A stretch of 5,669 nucleotides of DNA from an uncultured Clostridia bacterium (lineage in GTDB: Bacteria > Bacillota > Clostridia > Oscillospirales > Ruminococcaceae), in assembly GCA_947385505.1 (NCBI GenBank), contig CANDLP010000174.1:1-5669 (forward strand). The letters are read 5' to 3'. The notes under the pieces are model-generated. The model saw only the letters and a program-made list of their open reading frames with translations. It was not told the DNA's origin and made no database searches. Shown here in pieces: positions 1 through 5,119 of this stretch. The number at the start of each line of letters is the position of its first letter. The stretch's first letter is position 1. A program made the position numbers and the translations under genes.

Positions 1-262
1 GGCAGGCGTTGACCCCGATATTCGCGTCAAGGACCTTACCGAGGATCAGGAAGCGAAGATCCGTGAGGTTATCGACGCAAACTACCGTGTGGAAGGCGAC
101 CTCAGACGCGAAGTCGCTCTTAACATCAAGCGTTTGGTTGAAATTAACTGCTACCGCGGCGTTCGCCACCGCAAGGGTCTTCCCGTAAGAGGTCAGAGAA
201 CAAAGACCAACGCGAGAACACGTAAGGGCCCCGCAAAGACCATCGCTAACAAGAAGAAGTAA
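1..262 (+). CDS. rpsM: 30S ribosomal protein S13 (5' truncated)
   Basis: The window opens inside this gene. The first complete codon is at position 2, and 86 residues are read before the TAA at 260-262. S13 is usually about 120-125 residues, so roughly the first 35 are missing. The visible part has the S13 core ([15 protein letters not shown], then a RRE..LNIKRL helix). It also has the highly conserved basic tail with [18 protein letters not shown] and [11 protein letters not shown]. In the family, S13 sits in the head of the 30S subunit, contacts 16S rRNA, S19 and the P-site tRNA, and forms an intersubunit bridge. It lies 24 bp upstream of rpsK, as expected within the alpha operon. The only anomaly is the truncation by the window edge. 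Confidence 0.97.
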   Translation, partial: AGVDPDIRVKDLTEDQEAKIREVIDANYRVEGDLRREVALNIKRLVEINCYRGVRHRKGLPVRGQRTKTNARTRKGPAKTIANKKK

Positions 263-286
263 TTTTTACAGAAAGGAAGCTAATAA

Positions 287-691
287 ATGGCAGGGAACAA
301 AGCTAATGTTAAAAAGGCAGGACTTCGCCGCCGCGACCGCAAGAATATCGAAAACGGTTCGGCTCATATCCAGTCCACTTTTAACAATACGATCGTTACT
401 ATAACCGACCTTCAGGGCAACACCCTTTCATGGGCAAGCGCAGGCGGTCTGGGCTTCAGAGGCAACAGAAAGTCCACTCCCTATGCGGCTCAGTCGGCAG
501 CCGAAACAGCGGCAAAGGCGGCAATGGTACACGGCCTTAAGACCGTCGAAGTATATGTAAAGGGTCCCGGCGCAGGACGTGAAGCGGCTATCAGAGCGCT
601 GTCCGCGGCAGGTCTTGAAGTAAGAATGATCAAGGATGTAACCCCCATCCCCCACAACGGATGCCGTCCTCCCAAGAGAAGACGCGTATAG
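287..691 (+). CDS. rpsK: 30S ribosomal protein S11
   Basis: This encodes a 134-residue S11, close to the usual 128-130. The N-terminus is lysine/arginine rich (residues 1-25). The core follows, with [20 protein letters not shown] (about 32-51) and the glycine-rich [17 protein letters not shown] (about 53-69). The invariant end reads [17 protein letters not shown]. In the family, S11 binds the 16S rRNA platform near the mRNA exit channel and partners S6, S18 and S21. The ATG at 287 is preceded by a purine-rich site (GAAAGGAAG, 271-279) at normal spacing, and it follows rpsM by 24 bp. No unusual residues were seen. The stop is TAG at 689-691, and a structured spacer begins immediately after it. 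Confidence 0.98.
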   Translation: MAGNKANVKKAGLRRRDRKNIENGSAHIQSTFNNTIVTITDLQGNTLSWASAGGLGFRGNRKSTPYAAQSAAETAAKAAMVHGLKTVEVYVKGPGAGREAAIRALSAAGLEVRMIKDVTPIPHNGCRPPKRRRV

Positions 692-693
692 TT

Positions 694-729
694 TTACCGA
701 GCGTCGTTGCTCGGTGTCGGTAAGACCGA
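694..729 (+). promoter_or_regulatory. Mutually exclusive hairpins in rpsD leader
   Basis: Just after the rpsK stop, the sequence carries ACCGA twice (696-700, 725-729) and TCGGT twice (711-715, 717-721). This allows alternative pairings. ACCGAGC 696-702 can pair with GCTCGGT 709-715 (7 bp, 6-nt loop). TTACCGA 694-700 can instead pair with TCGGTAA 717-723. TCGGT 717-721 can also pair with ACCGA 725-729. The first two share their left arm, and the last two share TCGGT. The pairings are seen directly. A regulatory role, for example autogenous control by the S4 protein encoded next, is inference. Confidence 0.45.
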
Positions 730-747
730 TACAACATAAATAAACGA

Positions 748-777
748 CAGAAAAGCCGAGCTGTTCGGATTTTTCTG
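748..777 (+). promoter_or_regulatory. Hairpin upstream of rpsD ribosome binding site
   Basis: CAGAAAA (748-754) pairs with TTTTCTG (771-777). CCGA (756-759) pairs with TCGG (765-768) around a 5-nt loop. A small internal loop (G755 opposite A769, T770) separates the two helices. The structure ends only a few bases before the GAAAGGAAA ribosome binding site (780-788) of rpsD. It could modulate translation or act as a weak attenuator, since a T-run (770-774) lies within its 3' arm. Stability is modest and function is unproven. Confidence 0.4.
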
Positions 778-796
778 AAAGAAAGGAAATATTATA

Positions 797-1393
797 ATGG
801 CAGTAGATAGAACACCTGTGCTTAAGAGATGCAAGGCTCTCGGAATAAGCCCCGCAGTTTTGGGCTACAGCAAGGAAACAAACAGAAAGGGCAGCGGAAA
901 CCCCCGCAAGAAGGTTTCCGAATACGGAATGCAGCTTAAGGAGAAGCAGAAGCTTAAATTTATTTACGGCGTTCTTGAAAAGCAGTTCCATCATTATTAT
1001 GAAATGGCTATCAAGGAAGAGGGCGTTGCGGGTGAAAACCTTATAAAGCTTCTCGAATCCCGTCTTGACAACGTTGTATTCAGAATGGGTCTGGCGATCA
1101 CTCGCCGCGAGTCCCGTCAGCTTGTAGGACACGGTCACTTCACCGTTAACGGAAAGAGAGTTGACATTCCCTCCTACAGAGTAAAGCCCGGCGATGTTGT
1201 CGCTCTTTCGGAAAAAAGCAAGAAGAGCCCCAAGTTTGCTCAGATCGCGGAAGCTGCCAACGGCAGACTTATTCCCGTTTGGTTGGATCTTAACAAGGAA
1301 GCCTCCAGCGCGGTTGTTACTCGTCTTCCTCAGAGAGATGAGCTTGACTTCGAGATCGAAGAGCAGCTCGTAATCGAGTTGTATTCCAAATAA
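797..1393 (+). CDS. rpsD: 30S ribosomal protein S4, zinc-free type
   Basis: This encodes 198 residues, the normal length for Firmicutes S4. The N-terminal domain (about 1-85) includes KKVSEYGMQLKEKQKLKFIYG (39-59). The S4 RNA-binding domain (about 88-150) carries SRLDNVVFRMGLAITRRESR followed by QLVGHGHFTVNGKRVDIPSY. The end is IELYSK, like the IVEFYSR end of Bacillus S4. Only one cysteine occurs near the N-terminus (C12), so the four-cysteine zinc site of some S4 proteins is absent. In the family, S4 binds the 5' domain of 16S rRNA, starts 30S assembly and often represses its own mRNA. GAAAGGAAA lies before the ATG at suitable spacing. Placement between rpsK and rpoA matches Clostridia and Proteobacteria rather than Bacillus. 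The gene ends in tandem in-frame stops, TAA TAG. Confidence 0.98.
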   Translation: MAVDRTPVLKRCKALGISPAVLGYSKETNRKGSGNPRKKVSEYGMQLKEKQKLKFIYGVLEKQFHHYYEMAIKEEGVAGENLIKLLESRLDNVVFRMGLAITRRESRQLVGHGHFTVNGKRVDIPSYRVKPGDVVALSEKSKKSPKFAQIAEAANGRLIPVWLDLNKEASSAVVTRLPQRDELDFEIEEQLVIELYSK

Positions 1394-1414
1394 TAGCGAA
1401 GAAGAAACGCTATT
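1392..1414 (+). other. Hairpin overlapping rpsD stop codon
   Basis: AATAGCG (1392-1398) is a perfect 7-bp inverted match to CGCTATT (1408-1414), with a 9-nt purine loop (1399-1407). The left arm includes the last two bases of the rpsD stop codon and the following in-frame TAG. No T-run follows, so it is not a convincing terminator. Protection of the 3' end or separation of the two reading units is possible, but this is inference. Confidence 0.35.
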
Positions 1415-1442
1415 TGCCGGAAAACAGCAAGGAACGGATGAG

Positions 1443-1466
1443 AATAACTATGGTGCGGTTATTTTT
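1443..1466 (+). terminator. Weak terminator-like hairpin after rpsD
   Basis: AATAAC (1443-1448) pairs with GTTATT (1458-1463) around a 9-nt loop, and the T-run continues to 1466. The stem is only six pairs, mostly A-T, so full termination is unlikely. It could give partial attenuation between rpsD and rpoA, just ahead of the promoter candidate at 1469-1497. Low confidence. Confidence 0.2.
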
Positions 1467-1468
1467 AA

Positions 1469-1497
1469 TTTACAATCGAGTTATCGTAATTTAAAAT
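1469..1497 (+). promoter_or_regulatory. Candidate housekeeping promoter for rpoA-rplQ
   Basis: The -35 box TTTACA (1469-1474) and the -10 box TAAAAT (1492-1497) each match the sigma-A consensus at 5 of 6 positions. They are separated by exactly 17 nt. The predicted start is near 1503-1505, which gives a leader of about 140 nt before rpoA. The surrounding DNA is AT-rich compared with the flanking genes. An internal promoter would let rpoA and rplQ be expressed partly independently of the upstream ribosomal genes. The boxes are seen in the sequence; activity is inferred. Confidence 0.5.
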
Positions 1498-1502
1498 TAA
1501 TC

Positions 1503-1613
1503 GGGGCAATAACGCCCAATATTTTCTGTCACTTACCGTTGTTTGACGCGGTAAGACGGAAGTCCCTGAGCAAAACAATATACGATTCCCCCCGTTTCGG
1601 TTGTCCGAAGCGG
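1503..1613 (+). promoter_or_regulatory. Structured leader upstream of rpoA
   Basis: Three hairpins lie in the stretch from the predicted transcription start to the rpoA ribosome binding site. The first is GGGC 1504-1507 with GCCC 1514-1517. The second is CTTACCG 1532-1538 with CGGTAAG 1549-1555, a perfect 7 bp. The third is CCGTTTCGG 1592-1600 with CCGAAGCGG 1605-1613, 9 bp with one G-U pair and a TTGT loop. The second hairpin resembles the one in the rpsK-rpsD spacer (TTACCG and CGGTAAGAC are shared). This could be a ribosomal-protein binding leader, but no known riboswitch or leader class was recognised. Confidence 0.4.
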
Positions 1614-1628
1614 AGGATCCCGAACAGC

Positions 1629-1635
1629 AGGAGGG
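1629..1635 (+). promoter_or_regulatory. Strong ribosome binding site setting rpoA start
   Basis: AGGAGGG lies 7 nt before the ATG at 1643 and is the best Shine-Dalgarno match in the window. It fixes the rpoA start there, rather than at an in-frame TTG at 1601 that sits in a hairpin loop. Confidence 0.85.
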
Positions 1636-1642
1636 TTACAGA

Positions 1643-2599
1643 ATGCTTGAAAGAATTGAAAAGCCGGAAATAGAAACCGTAAAGCTCAAGCCCGACGGTA
1701 AATACGGAATGTTTACCTTAGAGCCGTTGGAATGCGGTTTCGGCAACACGTTAGGCAACAGCCTCAGACGTGTATTGCTCTCCTCTTTGCCCGGAGTTGC
1801 GGTTACAAGCGTAAAAATCGACGGGGTACAGCATGAGTTTTCCACTATCCCCGGAGTTAAGGAAGACGTAACCGAGATAATTCTGAATATTAAAGGTTTA
1901 ATAGCTAAAATGTACGGTGAAAGCCCCAAGACGGTGTACATTGAAGCAAACGGCGAATGTGAGGTATTGGCGGGAGACATTAAAACGGACAGCGAGATTG
2001 AAATACTCGATCCCGGAATGCACATCGCCACCCTTACGGCAGGCGCCAAGCTCTATATGGAGCTTACTTTTGACCGAGGCAGAGGTTATGTAAGTGCTGA
2101 AAAGAACAAGTCTAAAATGGTACAGCCGCCCATAGGAATAATTGCGGTTGACAGCATTTACACACCTGTTCTTAAGGTAAATTATTCTGTTGAAAATACT
2201 CGTGTGGGACAGCGCACCGACTTTGACAAGCTCATCATTGAGGTGTGGACGGACGGAACTATTTCAGCGAAAGAAGCGGTAAGCTATGCGGCAAAAGTAC
2301 TTTGCGAGCACTTGCAGCTGTTTGTCGAGCTGTCCGACGAGGCTAACCAGCCTGAGCTTATGGTTGAAAAGGATGACAAGAGCAAGGACAAGGTTCTCGA
2401 AATGACTATCGAGGATCTGGAGCTTTCGGTGCGTTCTTTCAACTGTCTGAAGCGAGCTAACATCAATACGGTTGAGGATCTTATCACAAAGTCGCCCGAC
2501 GAGATGATGAAGGTGCGCAACTTGGGCAAGAAATCCTTTGACGAGGTAAGAGCAAAGCTTAATTCACTGGGCTTTGACCTTGCGGAGCCGGAGGAATGA
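1643..2599 (+). CDS. rpoA: DNA-directed RNA polymerase subunit alpha
   Basis: This encodes 318 residues, against 314 in Bacillus subtilis. The N-terminal domain (about 1-230) carries the dimerisation helix motif [15 protein letters not shown] (37-51), [12 protein letters not shown] (65-76) and [15 protein letters not shown] (184-198). A short charged linker (about 238-252, EKDDKSKDK) leads to the C-terminal domain. There [18 protein letters not shown] and [15 protein letters not shown] contain the DNA-contacting residues equivalent to E. coli R265, N268, C269, G296, K298 and S299. In the family, the N-terminal domain dimerises to nucleate core polymerase assembly, and the C-terminal domain binds UP elements and activators. 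The ATG at 1643 was chosen because of AGGAGGG 7 nt upstream and because the N-terminus ([13 protein letters not shown]) aligns with Bacillus MIEIEKPKIETV. The gene follows rpsD after a 249-bp structured gap and precedes rplQ. Confidence 0.98.
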   Translation: MLERIEKPEIETVKLKPDGKYGMFTLEPLECGFGNTLGNSLRRVLLSSLPGVAVTSVKIDGVQHEFSTIPGVKEDVTEIILNIKGLIAKMYGESPKTVYIEANGECEVLAGDIKTDSEIEILDPGMHIATLTAGAKLYMELTFDRGRGYVSAEKNKSKMVQPPIGIIAVDSIYTPVLKVNYSVENTRVGQRTDFDKLIIEVWTDGTISAKEAVSYAAKVLCEHLQLFVELSDEANQPELMVEKDDKSKDKVLEMTIEDLELSVRSFNCLKRANINTVEDLITKSPDEMMKVRNLGKKSFDEVRAKLNSLGFDLAEPEE

Positions 2600-2610
2600 C
2601 CTACGATTCG

Positions 2611-2653
2611 GTTTTCCGAGGCGGCGTAAAAAAGCCGCTTCGCCGAGGAAAAC
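2611..2653 (+). promoter_or_regulatory. Long hairpin in rpoA-rplQ spacer
   Basis: GTTTTCC (2611-2617) pairs with GGAAAAC (2647-2653). GAGGCGGC (2618-2625) pairs with GCCGCTTC (2634-2641) with one G-U. Together they give about 15 bp around an 8-nt A-rich loop, with a 5-nt bulge (2642-2646) on the 3' side. No T-run follows, so it is not an intrinsic terminator. It lies 11 nt before the rplQ ribosome binding site (GGAAAGGAG, 2665-2673). It may be an RNA-processing or translational-control structure; the role is inferred. Confidence 0.5.
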
Positions 2654-2682
2654 AAACTCTGTACGGAAAGGAGTAAAAGCCA

Positions 2683-3015
2683 ATGAGAAAACTGGGAAGA
2701 ACCAGCGATCATAGAAAAGCGATGCTCAGAGCGATGGTAACATTTTTGCTGGAAAACGGCAAGATTGAGACCACTGTTACCAGAGCAAAGGAAGTAAAAA
2801 GCGAAGCCGAGAAGATGATAACTCTCGGAAAGAACACAGATCTTCACAGCAAGCGTCAGGTCTTCGCTTACATTACCAAGGAGGAAGTCAGCAAGAAATT
2901 GTTTGATGAGATCTCTCCTAAGTATAAGGACGTTAACGGCGGATATACGAGGATAATTAAAACAGGTCCCCGCCGCGGCGATGCTGCCGAGATGGCAATT
3001 ATTGAGTTGGTTTAA
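2683..3015 (+). CDS. rplQ: 50S ribosomal protein L17
   Basis: This encodes 110 residues, slightly shorter than the 116-120 common in Firmicutes. It opens with [19 protein letters not shown] and continues with [23 protein letters not shown] (about 28-50). The conserved end is [20 protein letters not shown] followed by IIELV. The shortness lies in the loop before [10 protein letters not shown], where Bacillus L17 has about ten more residues. In the family, L17 binds 23S rRNA near the peptide exit tunnel. GGAAAGGAG (2665-2673) stands 9 nt before the ATG. This is the last gene of the alpha operon, and a strong terminator begins 15 bp after its TAA. Confidence 0.97.
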   Translation: MRKLGRTSDHRKAMLRAMVTFLLENGKIETTVTRAKEVKSEAEKMITLGKNTDLHSKRQVFAYITKEEVSKKLFDEISPKYKDVNGGYTRIIKTGPRRGDAAEMAIIELV

Positions 3016-3030
3016 TTGGTTTAAAAAATA

Positions 3031-3069
3031 AAAACAGACTGCTTTTGAAAAAAGGCAGTCTGTTTTTTT
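3031..3069 (+). terminator. Intrinsic terminator of the alpha operon
   Basis: ACAGACTGC (3034-3042) pairs perfectly with GCAGTCTGT (3055-3063). The stem extends inward through TTTT/AAAG to a GAAA loop (3047-3050), and outward through A-run/T-run pairing. Seven T residues (3063-3069) end it. This is a complete Rho-independent terminator. The A-run before it could also let it work for transcripts on the other strand. It separates the ribosomal operon from the spoVA genes. Confidence 0.95.
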
Positions 3070-3088
3070 ATGAATATTTGAGAAAAAA

Positions 3089-3118
3089 GCAGAAAAAATA
3101 TGATAAAAAGACATACAA
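3089..3118 (+). promoter_or_regulatory. Candidate sigma-G promoter of spoVAC
   Basis: GCAGA (3089-3093) matches the forespore sigma-G -35 consensus GHATR at 4 of 5. CATACAA (3112-3118) matches the -10 consensus CATNHTA at 6 of 7. The spacer is 18 nt, the expected value. The predicted start is about 3125, leaving a leader of about 33 nt that includes GAAAGGA (3143-3149). spoVA operons are transcribed by sigma-G in Bacillus and Clostridia, so position and type agree. The flanking DNA is A-rich, so chance matches are a concern. Confidence 0.45.
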
Positions 3119-3157
3119 GATTTCATTTATTATCGATTTAATGAAAGGATATCAATT

Positions 3158-3604
3158 ATGAAAATGACCAACAACGAATATGATAAATTAACCAAAAAAC
3201 ATTCCCCGAATACCAAGCTGTATCTCACCTTACCAAAAGCCTTTTTTATTGGCGGTCTGATCTGCTGTTTGGGACAAGCTCTTTTTAACCTTTACACCTA
3301 TTTGGGTATGACCGAGCTTGACGCACGCTCCGTAACCTCCATTTCTCTTATATTCCTGAGCGCGCTTTTCACAGGATTGAAGCTCTACGATAAAATAGCC
3401 AAACATGGCGGAGCGGGTACTTTAGTTCCGATCACAGGCTTTGCAAACTCCGTAGTAGCTCCTGCCCTTGAATTTAAAACGGAAGGCTTTATCTTGGGCA
3501 CCGCCGCAAAAATGTTTATTATAGCGGGTCCCGTAATAGTTTACGGTATATTGACATCGGTGGTTTACGGTATAATTCTATATATTTTTCAGATAATGCA
3601 TTAA
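3158..3604 (+). CDS. spoVAC: Stage V sporulation protein AC, DPA channel subunit
   Basis: This encodes 148 residues, against about 150 in Bacillus. A short basic cytosol-type N-terminus (1-25) precedes hydrophobic segments at about 26-48, 58-75, 88-104 and 118-146. Family signatures are KAFFIGGLICCLGQ (27-40), LYDKIAKHGGAGTLVPITGF (76-95) and ALEFKTEGFILGTAAKMF (103-120). In the family, SpoVAC is an inner spore-membrane protein with mechanosensitive-channel behaviour. It takes part in DPA uptake into the forespore and DPA release in germination, together with SpoVAD and SpoVAE. GAAAGGA lies 8 nt before the ATG. A second in-frame ATG at 3164 is possible but is further from that site. It follows the alpha-operon terminator and precedes spoVAD by 37 bp, so the two are probably cotranscribed. 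Confidence 0.95.
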   Translation: MKMTNNEYDKLTKKHSPNTKLYLTLPKAFFIGGLICCLGQALFNLYTYLGMTELDARSVTSISLIFLSALFTGLKLYDKIAKHGGAGTLVPITGFANSVVAPALEFKTEGFILGTAAKMFIIAGPVIVYGILTSVVYGIILYIFQIMH

Positions 3605-3620
3605 ATGAATTCTCCTAAAC

Positions 3621-3630
3621 AGGAAAGGAA
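3621..3630 (+). promoter_or_regulatory. spoVAD ribosome binding site with two possible starts
   Basis: AGGAAAGGAA directly abuts an ATG at 3630 and lies 11 nt before another in-frame ATG at 3642. The 3642 start gives an N-terminus whose length matches Bacillus SpoVAD almost exactly. The 3630 start would add four residues (MITK) and could use the AGGA at 3621-3624. I prefer 3642, without certainty. Confidence 0.55.
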
Positions 3631-3641
3631 TGATCACAAAA

Positions 3642-4652
3642 ATGGCAAATATTATAAAAGACGGTACAATAAACCTTCAGTCCGCTCCCAGCATCGCCTC
3701 TTACGCGTCGGCGGCAGGCAAAAAGGAGGGAGAAGGACCATTGGCTGAGTATTTTGACTATATTTCCGAGGACGTGACCTTGGGGGAAAACAGTTGGGAA
3801 AAAAGCGAGAGCAAGCTCCAGCAGTACGCCTTTACCAACGCTCTCAGCAAGGGCAGCTTTTCGGAAAGCGATATGGACTTTCTTTTTGCGGGCGACCTGT
3901 TGAATCAGTGCGTGGCTTCGGGTTACGGAGCAAGAGAAACAAGCATACCTTTTTTCGGACTTTTCGGAGCCTGCTCCACCATGGCGGAAAGCTTAAGCTT
4001 AGCTTCAATTTTTGTGGACAGCGGAGCGGCTGTAAACGCGGCGGCGGTAACTTCCTCTCACTTCTGTTCCGCCGAAAGGCAGTTCAGATTTCCCGTAAAT
4101 TACGGCGGACAGCGCACGCCAACCGCTCAGTGGACGGCAACGGCGGCAGGCTGTGCGATAGTATCTCCCCATGGAGCGCCGCCTTATGTTAAAGCGGTAA
4201 CGGTAGGTAAAATAAAGGATATGGGGATTACGGACGCGAACAATATGGGAGCCGCTATGGCGGAAGCCGCCCATGATACAATCTCGCGTCACCTTGCAAA
4301 TATGGGGCAGAGTATAGAGGCTTTTGACCTTATTTTGACGGGTGATCTGGGGAAAGTGGGAAGCGATATATTGATAGAGCTGTTTCAGAAAGATGATATT
4401 GATATATCGGAAAAGCATAACGATTGCGGATTGATGCTTTACGACTTGGAGAAACAGGACGTACATGCGGGAGGATCGGGGTGCGGGTGCAGCGCTTCGG
4501 TGCTGTGCGGGTATATTTTGCCGGAAATTGCTAAGGGAAATTTGAAGAATGTTTTGTTTGCGGCTACGGGTGCGTTAATGTCGCCTACTATTGTGCAGCA
4601 GGGGGAAAGTATACCCGGTATAAGTCATGCGGTGCATATTTCGGCGTTTTAA
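3642..4652 (+). CDS. spoVAD: Stage V sporulation protein AD, DPA-binding thiolase-fold protein
   Basis: This encodes 336 residues, against 338 in Bacillus. The protein resembles ketoacyl-ACP synthase III/thiolase-fold enzymes. In the family it is a soluble or membrane-associated subunit that binds dipicolinic acid rather than doing condensation chemistry. Signatures (numbering from 3642) are AGKKEGEGPL (25-34), FGACSTMAESL with C111 at the thiolase nucleophile position (108-118), SSHFCSAERQFRFPVNYGGQ (138-157), the glycine/cysteine cluster AGGSGCGCSA (276-285), and ATGALMSPT with QQGESIPGISH near the end. The start at 3642 was chosen by alignment with the Bacillus N-terminus; the ATG at 3630 is the alternative. 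It follows spoVAC by 37 bp. The expected next gene, spoVAE, comes only after 467 bp of repeats. No frameshift was seen, and all conserved blocks are intact. Confidence 0.95.
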   Translation: MANIIKDGTINLQSAPSIASYASAAGKKEGEGPLAEYFDYISEDVTLGENSWEKSESKLQQYAFTNALSKGSFSESDMDFLFAGDLLNQCVASGYGARETSIPFFGLFGACSTMAESLSLASIFVDSGAAVNAAAVTSSHFCSAERQFRFPVNYGGQRTPTAQWTATAAGCAIVSPHGAPPYVKAVTVGKIKDMGITDANNMGAAMAEAAHDTISRHLANMGQSIEAFDLILTGDLGKVGSDILIELFQKDDIDISEKHNDCGLMLYDLEKQDVHAGGSGCGCSASVLCGYILPEIAKGNLKNVLFAATGALMSPTIVQQGESIPGISHAVHISAF

Positions 4653-4667
4653 TAAAAAAAGAAAAAA

Positions 4668-4744
4668 GCGGCGAAGCCGCATATGTTTTTTTCGCTTCCT
4701 TTTTGCAGTGCAAAAAGGAAGCGGGGTTCGGGGCAAAGCCCCGA
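4668..4744. repeat. Three-hairpin intergenic repeat, copy 1
   Basis: Three inverted repeats stand in tandem. A: GCGGC-GAA-GCCGC (4668-4680). B: a perfect 14-bp stem from CGCTTCCTTTTTGC (4693-4706) and its complement (4710-4723), with loop AGT. C: TCGGGGC-AAA-GCCCCGA (4728-4744). A 12-nt T-rich spacer separates A and B, and GGGTT separates B and C. The same array with identical spacing recurs at 5532-5608. Hairpin A plus the flanking A-run and T-run could end spoVAD transcription weakly on this strand. On the opposite strand it is followed directly by a long T-run and looks like a good terminator. Confidence 0.85.
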
Positions 4745-4899
4745 TGCAGCCTCAAAGTATCCGGTGAACCCTCCTATAAATCAGGTGCGTAATCACTATA
4801 AAGAAGCAAGGCGAAGCCGTTGCTTCGGGCGTTGTCATCCTTGCCGCCGCTTTGATCGCAAAAAATCATAATGCCAATTATACTTTTTGGATTGCAATA
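4745..4899. other. Non-genic stretch with possible gene remnant
   Basis: No complete gene is recognisable here. The + strand frame running from 4780 up to the inverted-repeat element stays open. It gives a plausible hydrophobic segment (AVASGVVILAAALIA, codons 4816-4860) followed by KNHNANYTFWIAI. No ribosome binding site or good start precedes it, and I recognise no family. It may be decayed coding sequence or simply repeat-derived DNA. A GEAVAS-type codon run here overlaps the hairpin at 4803-4826, which favours the second view. Confidence 0.25.
4803..4826. repeat. Hairpin sharing the GGCGAAGCC core
   Basis: GAAGCAA (4803-4809) pairs with TTGCTTC (4820-4826), and GGC 4810-4812 pairs with GCC 4816-4818 around GAA, leaving G4819 bulged. 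The GGCGAAGCC core is identical to hairpin A of the two three-hairpin repeats. This suggests a further, diverged module of the same repeat family. Confidence 0.5.
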
Positions 4900-5061
4900 A
4901 GAACCTGTTTTCACAAGATATTGCACGCGTCTTTTCGGCAAATTTTGCCGAAAACTGCGTTAAAAATCCTTGACGGGCGACAGCCCGCCTGCTGATTTTT
5001 TCCTTGTCTTCGACAAATTATGCTCGAAAATCTACGCCCAAATCTTGTGAAGACAGGTTCT
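4900..5061. mobile_element. MITE-like element with 20-bp terminal inverted repeats
   Basis: AGAACCTGTTTTCACAAGAT (4900-4919) and ATCTTGTGAAGACAGGTTCT (5042-5061) are inverted copies matching at 19 of 20 positions. Weaker inverted similarity (GCGT, TTTTCG) continues inward. If the ends are placed at 4901 and 5060, the element is 160 bp and is flanked by TAA on both sides (4898-4900, 5061-5063), a possible 3-bp target duplication. Inside are an 11-bp-arm palindrome centred on 4943, a central CGGGC-GACA-GCCCG hairpin (4974-4987) enclosed by AAAAATC/GATTTTT, and TTGTC-TTC-GACAA (5004-5016). There is no transposase. It would be a non-autonomous element, moved in trans if mobile at all; which transposase family is not clear. 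Confidence 0.7.
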
Positions 5062-5119
5062 AAATTATACTAATACTTTGTTACGTTTAGCTATCATAAT
5101 AAAAGTGAAAGGAAAAAAT

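Noticed and set aside
428..1138. 236-codon open frame on the minus strand across rpsK and rpsD
   Set aside because: It lies antisense to two certain ribosomal genes. Its product resembles no family I know.
1543..1571. TTGACG as a -35 box upstream of rpoA
   Set aside because: No -10-like sequence occurs 16-18 nt downstream, and the bases are part of a hairpin loop.
1601..1642. TTG start extending rpoA by 14 residues
   Set aside because: The TTG lies in a hairpin loop with no suitable ribosome binding site. The added residues do not resemble RpoA, and the ATG at 1643 has AGGAGGG at ideal spacing.
2284..3126. 280-codon open frame on the minus strand across rpoA, rplQ and the terminator
   Set aside because: It is a shadow of real genes. 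It runs through the strong terminator and has no family signature.
3794..4466. Alternative frames within spoVAD on both strands
   Set aside because: The SpoVAD frame is complete with all conserved motifs. The others are out-of-frame products rich in Arg/Ser.
4683..4871. 62-codon open frame after spoVAD
   Set aside because: It starts inside the three-hairpin repeat, has no ribosome binding site, and gives a low-complexity Arg/Cys-rich product.
5071..5101. Sigma-G-like boxes TAATA and CATAATA before spoVAE
   Set aside because: The -10 matches well, but the spacer is 19 nt. The predicted start would fall on the ribosome binding site and leave a leader of only about 13 nt. Not strong enough to call.
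5078..5119. TTG start extending spoVAE by 14 residues
   Set aside because: There is no ribosome binding site before it. The ATG at 5120 has GAAAGGA 6 nt upstream and gives the family length.
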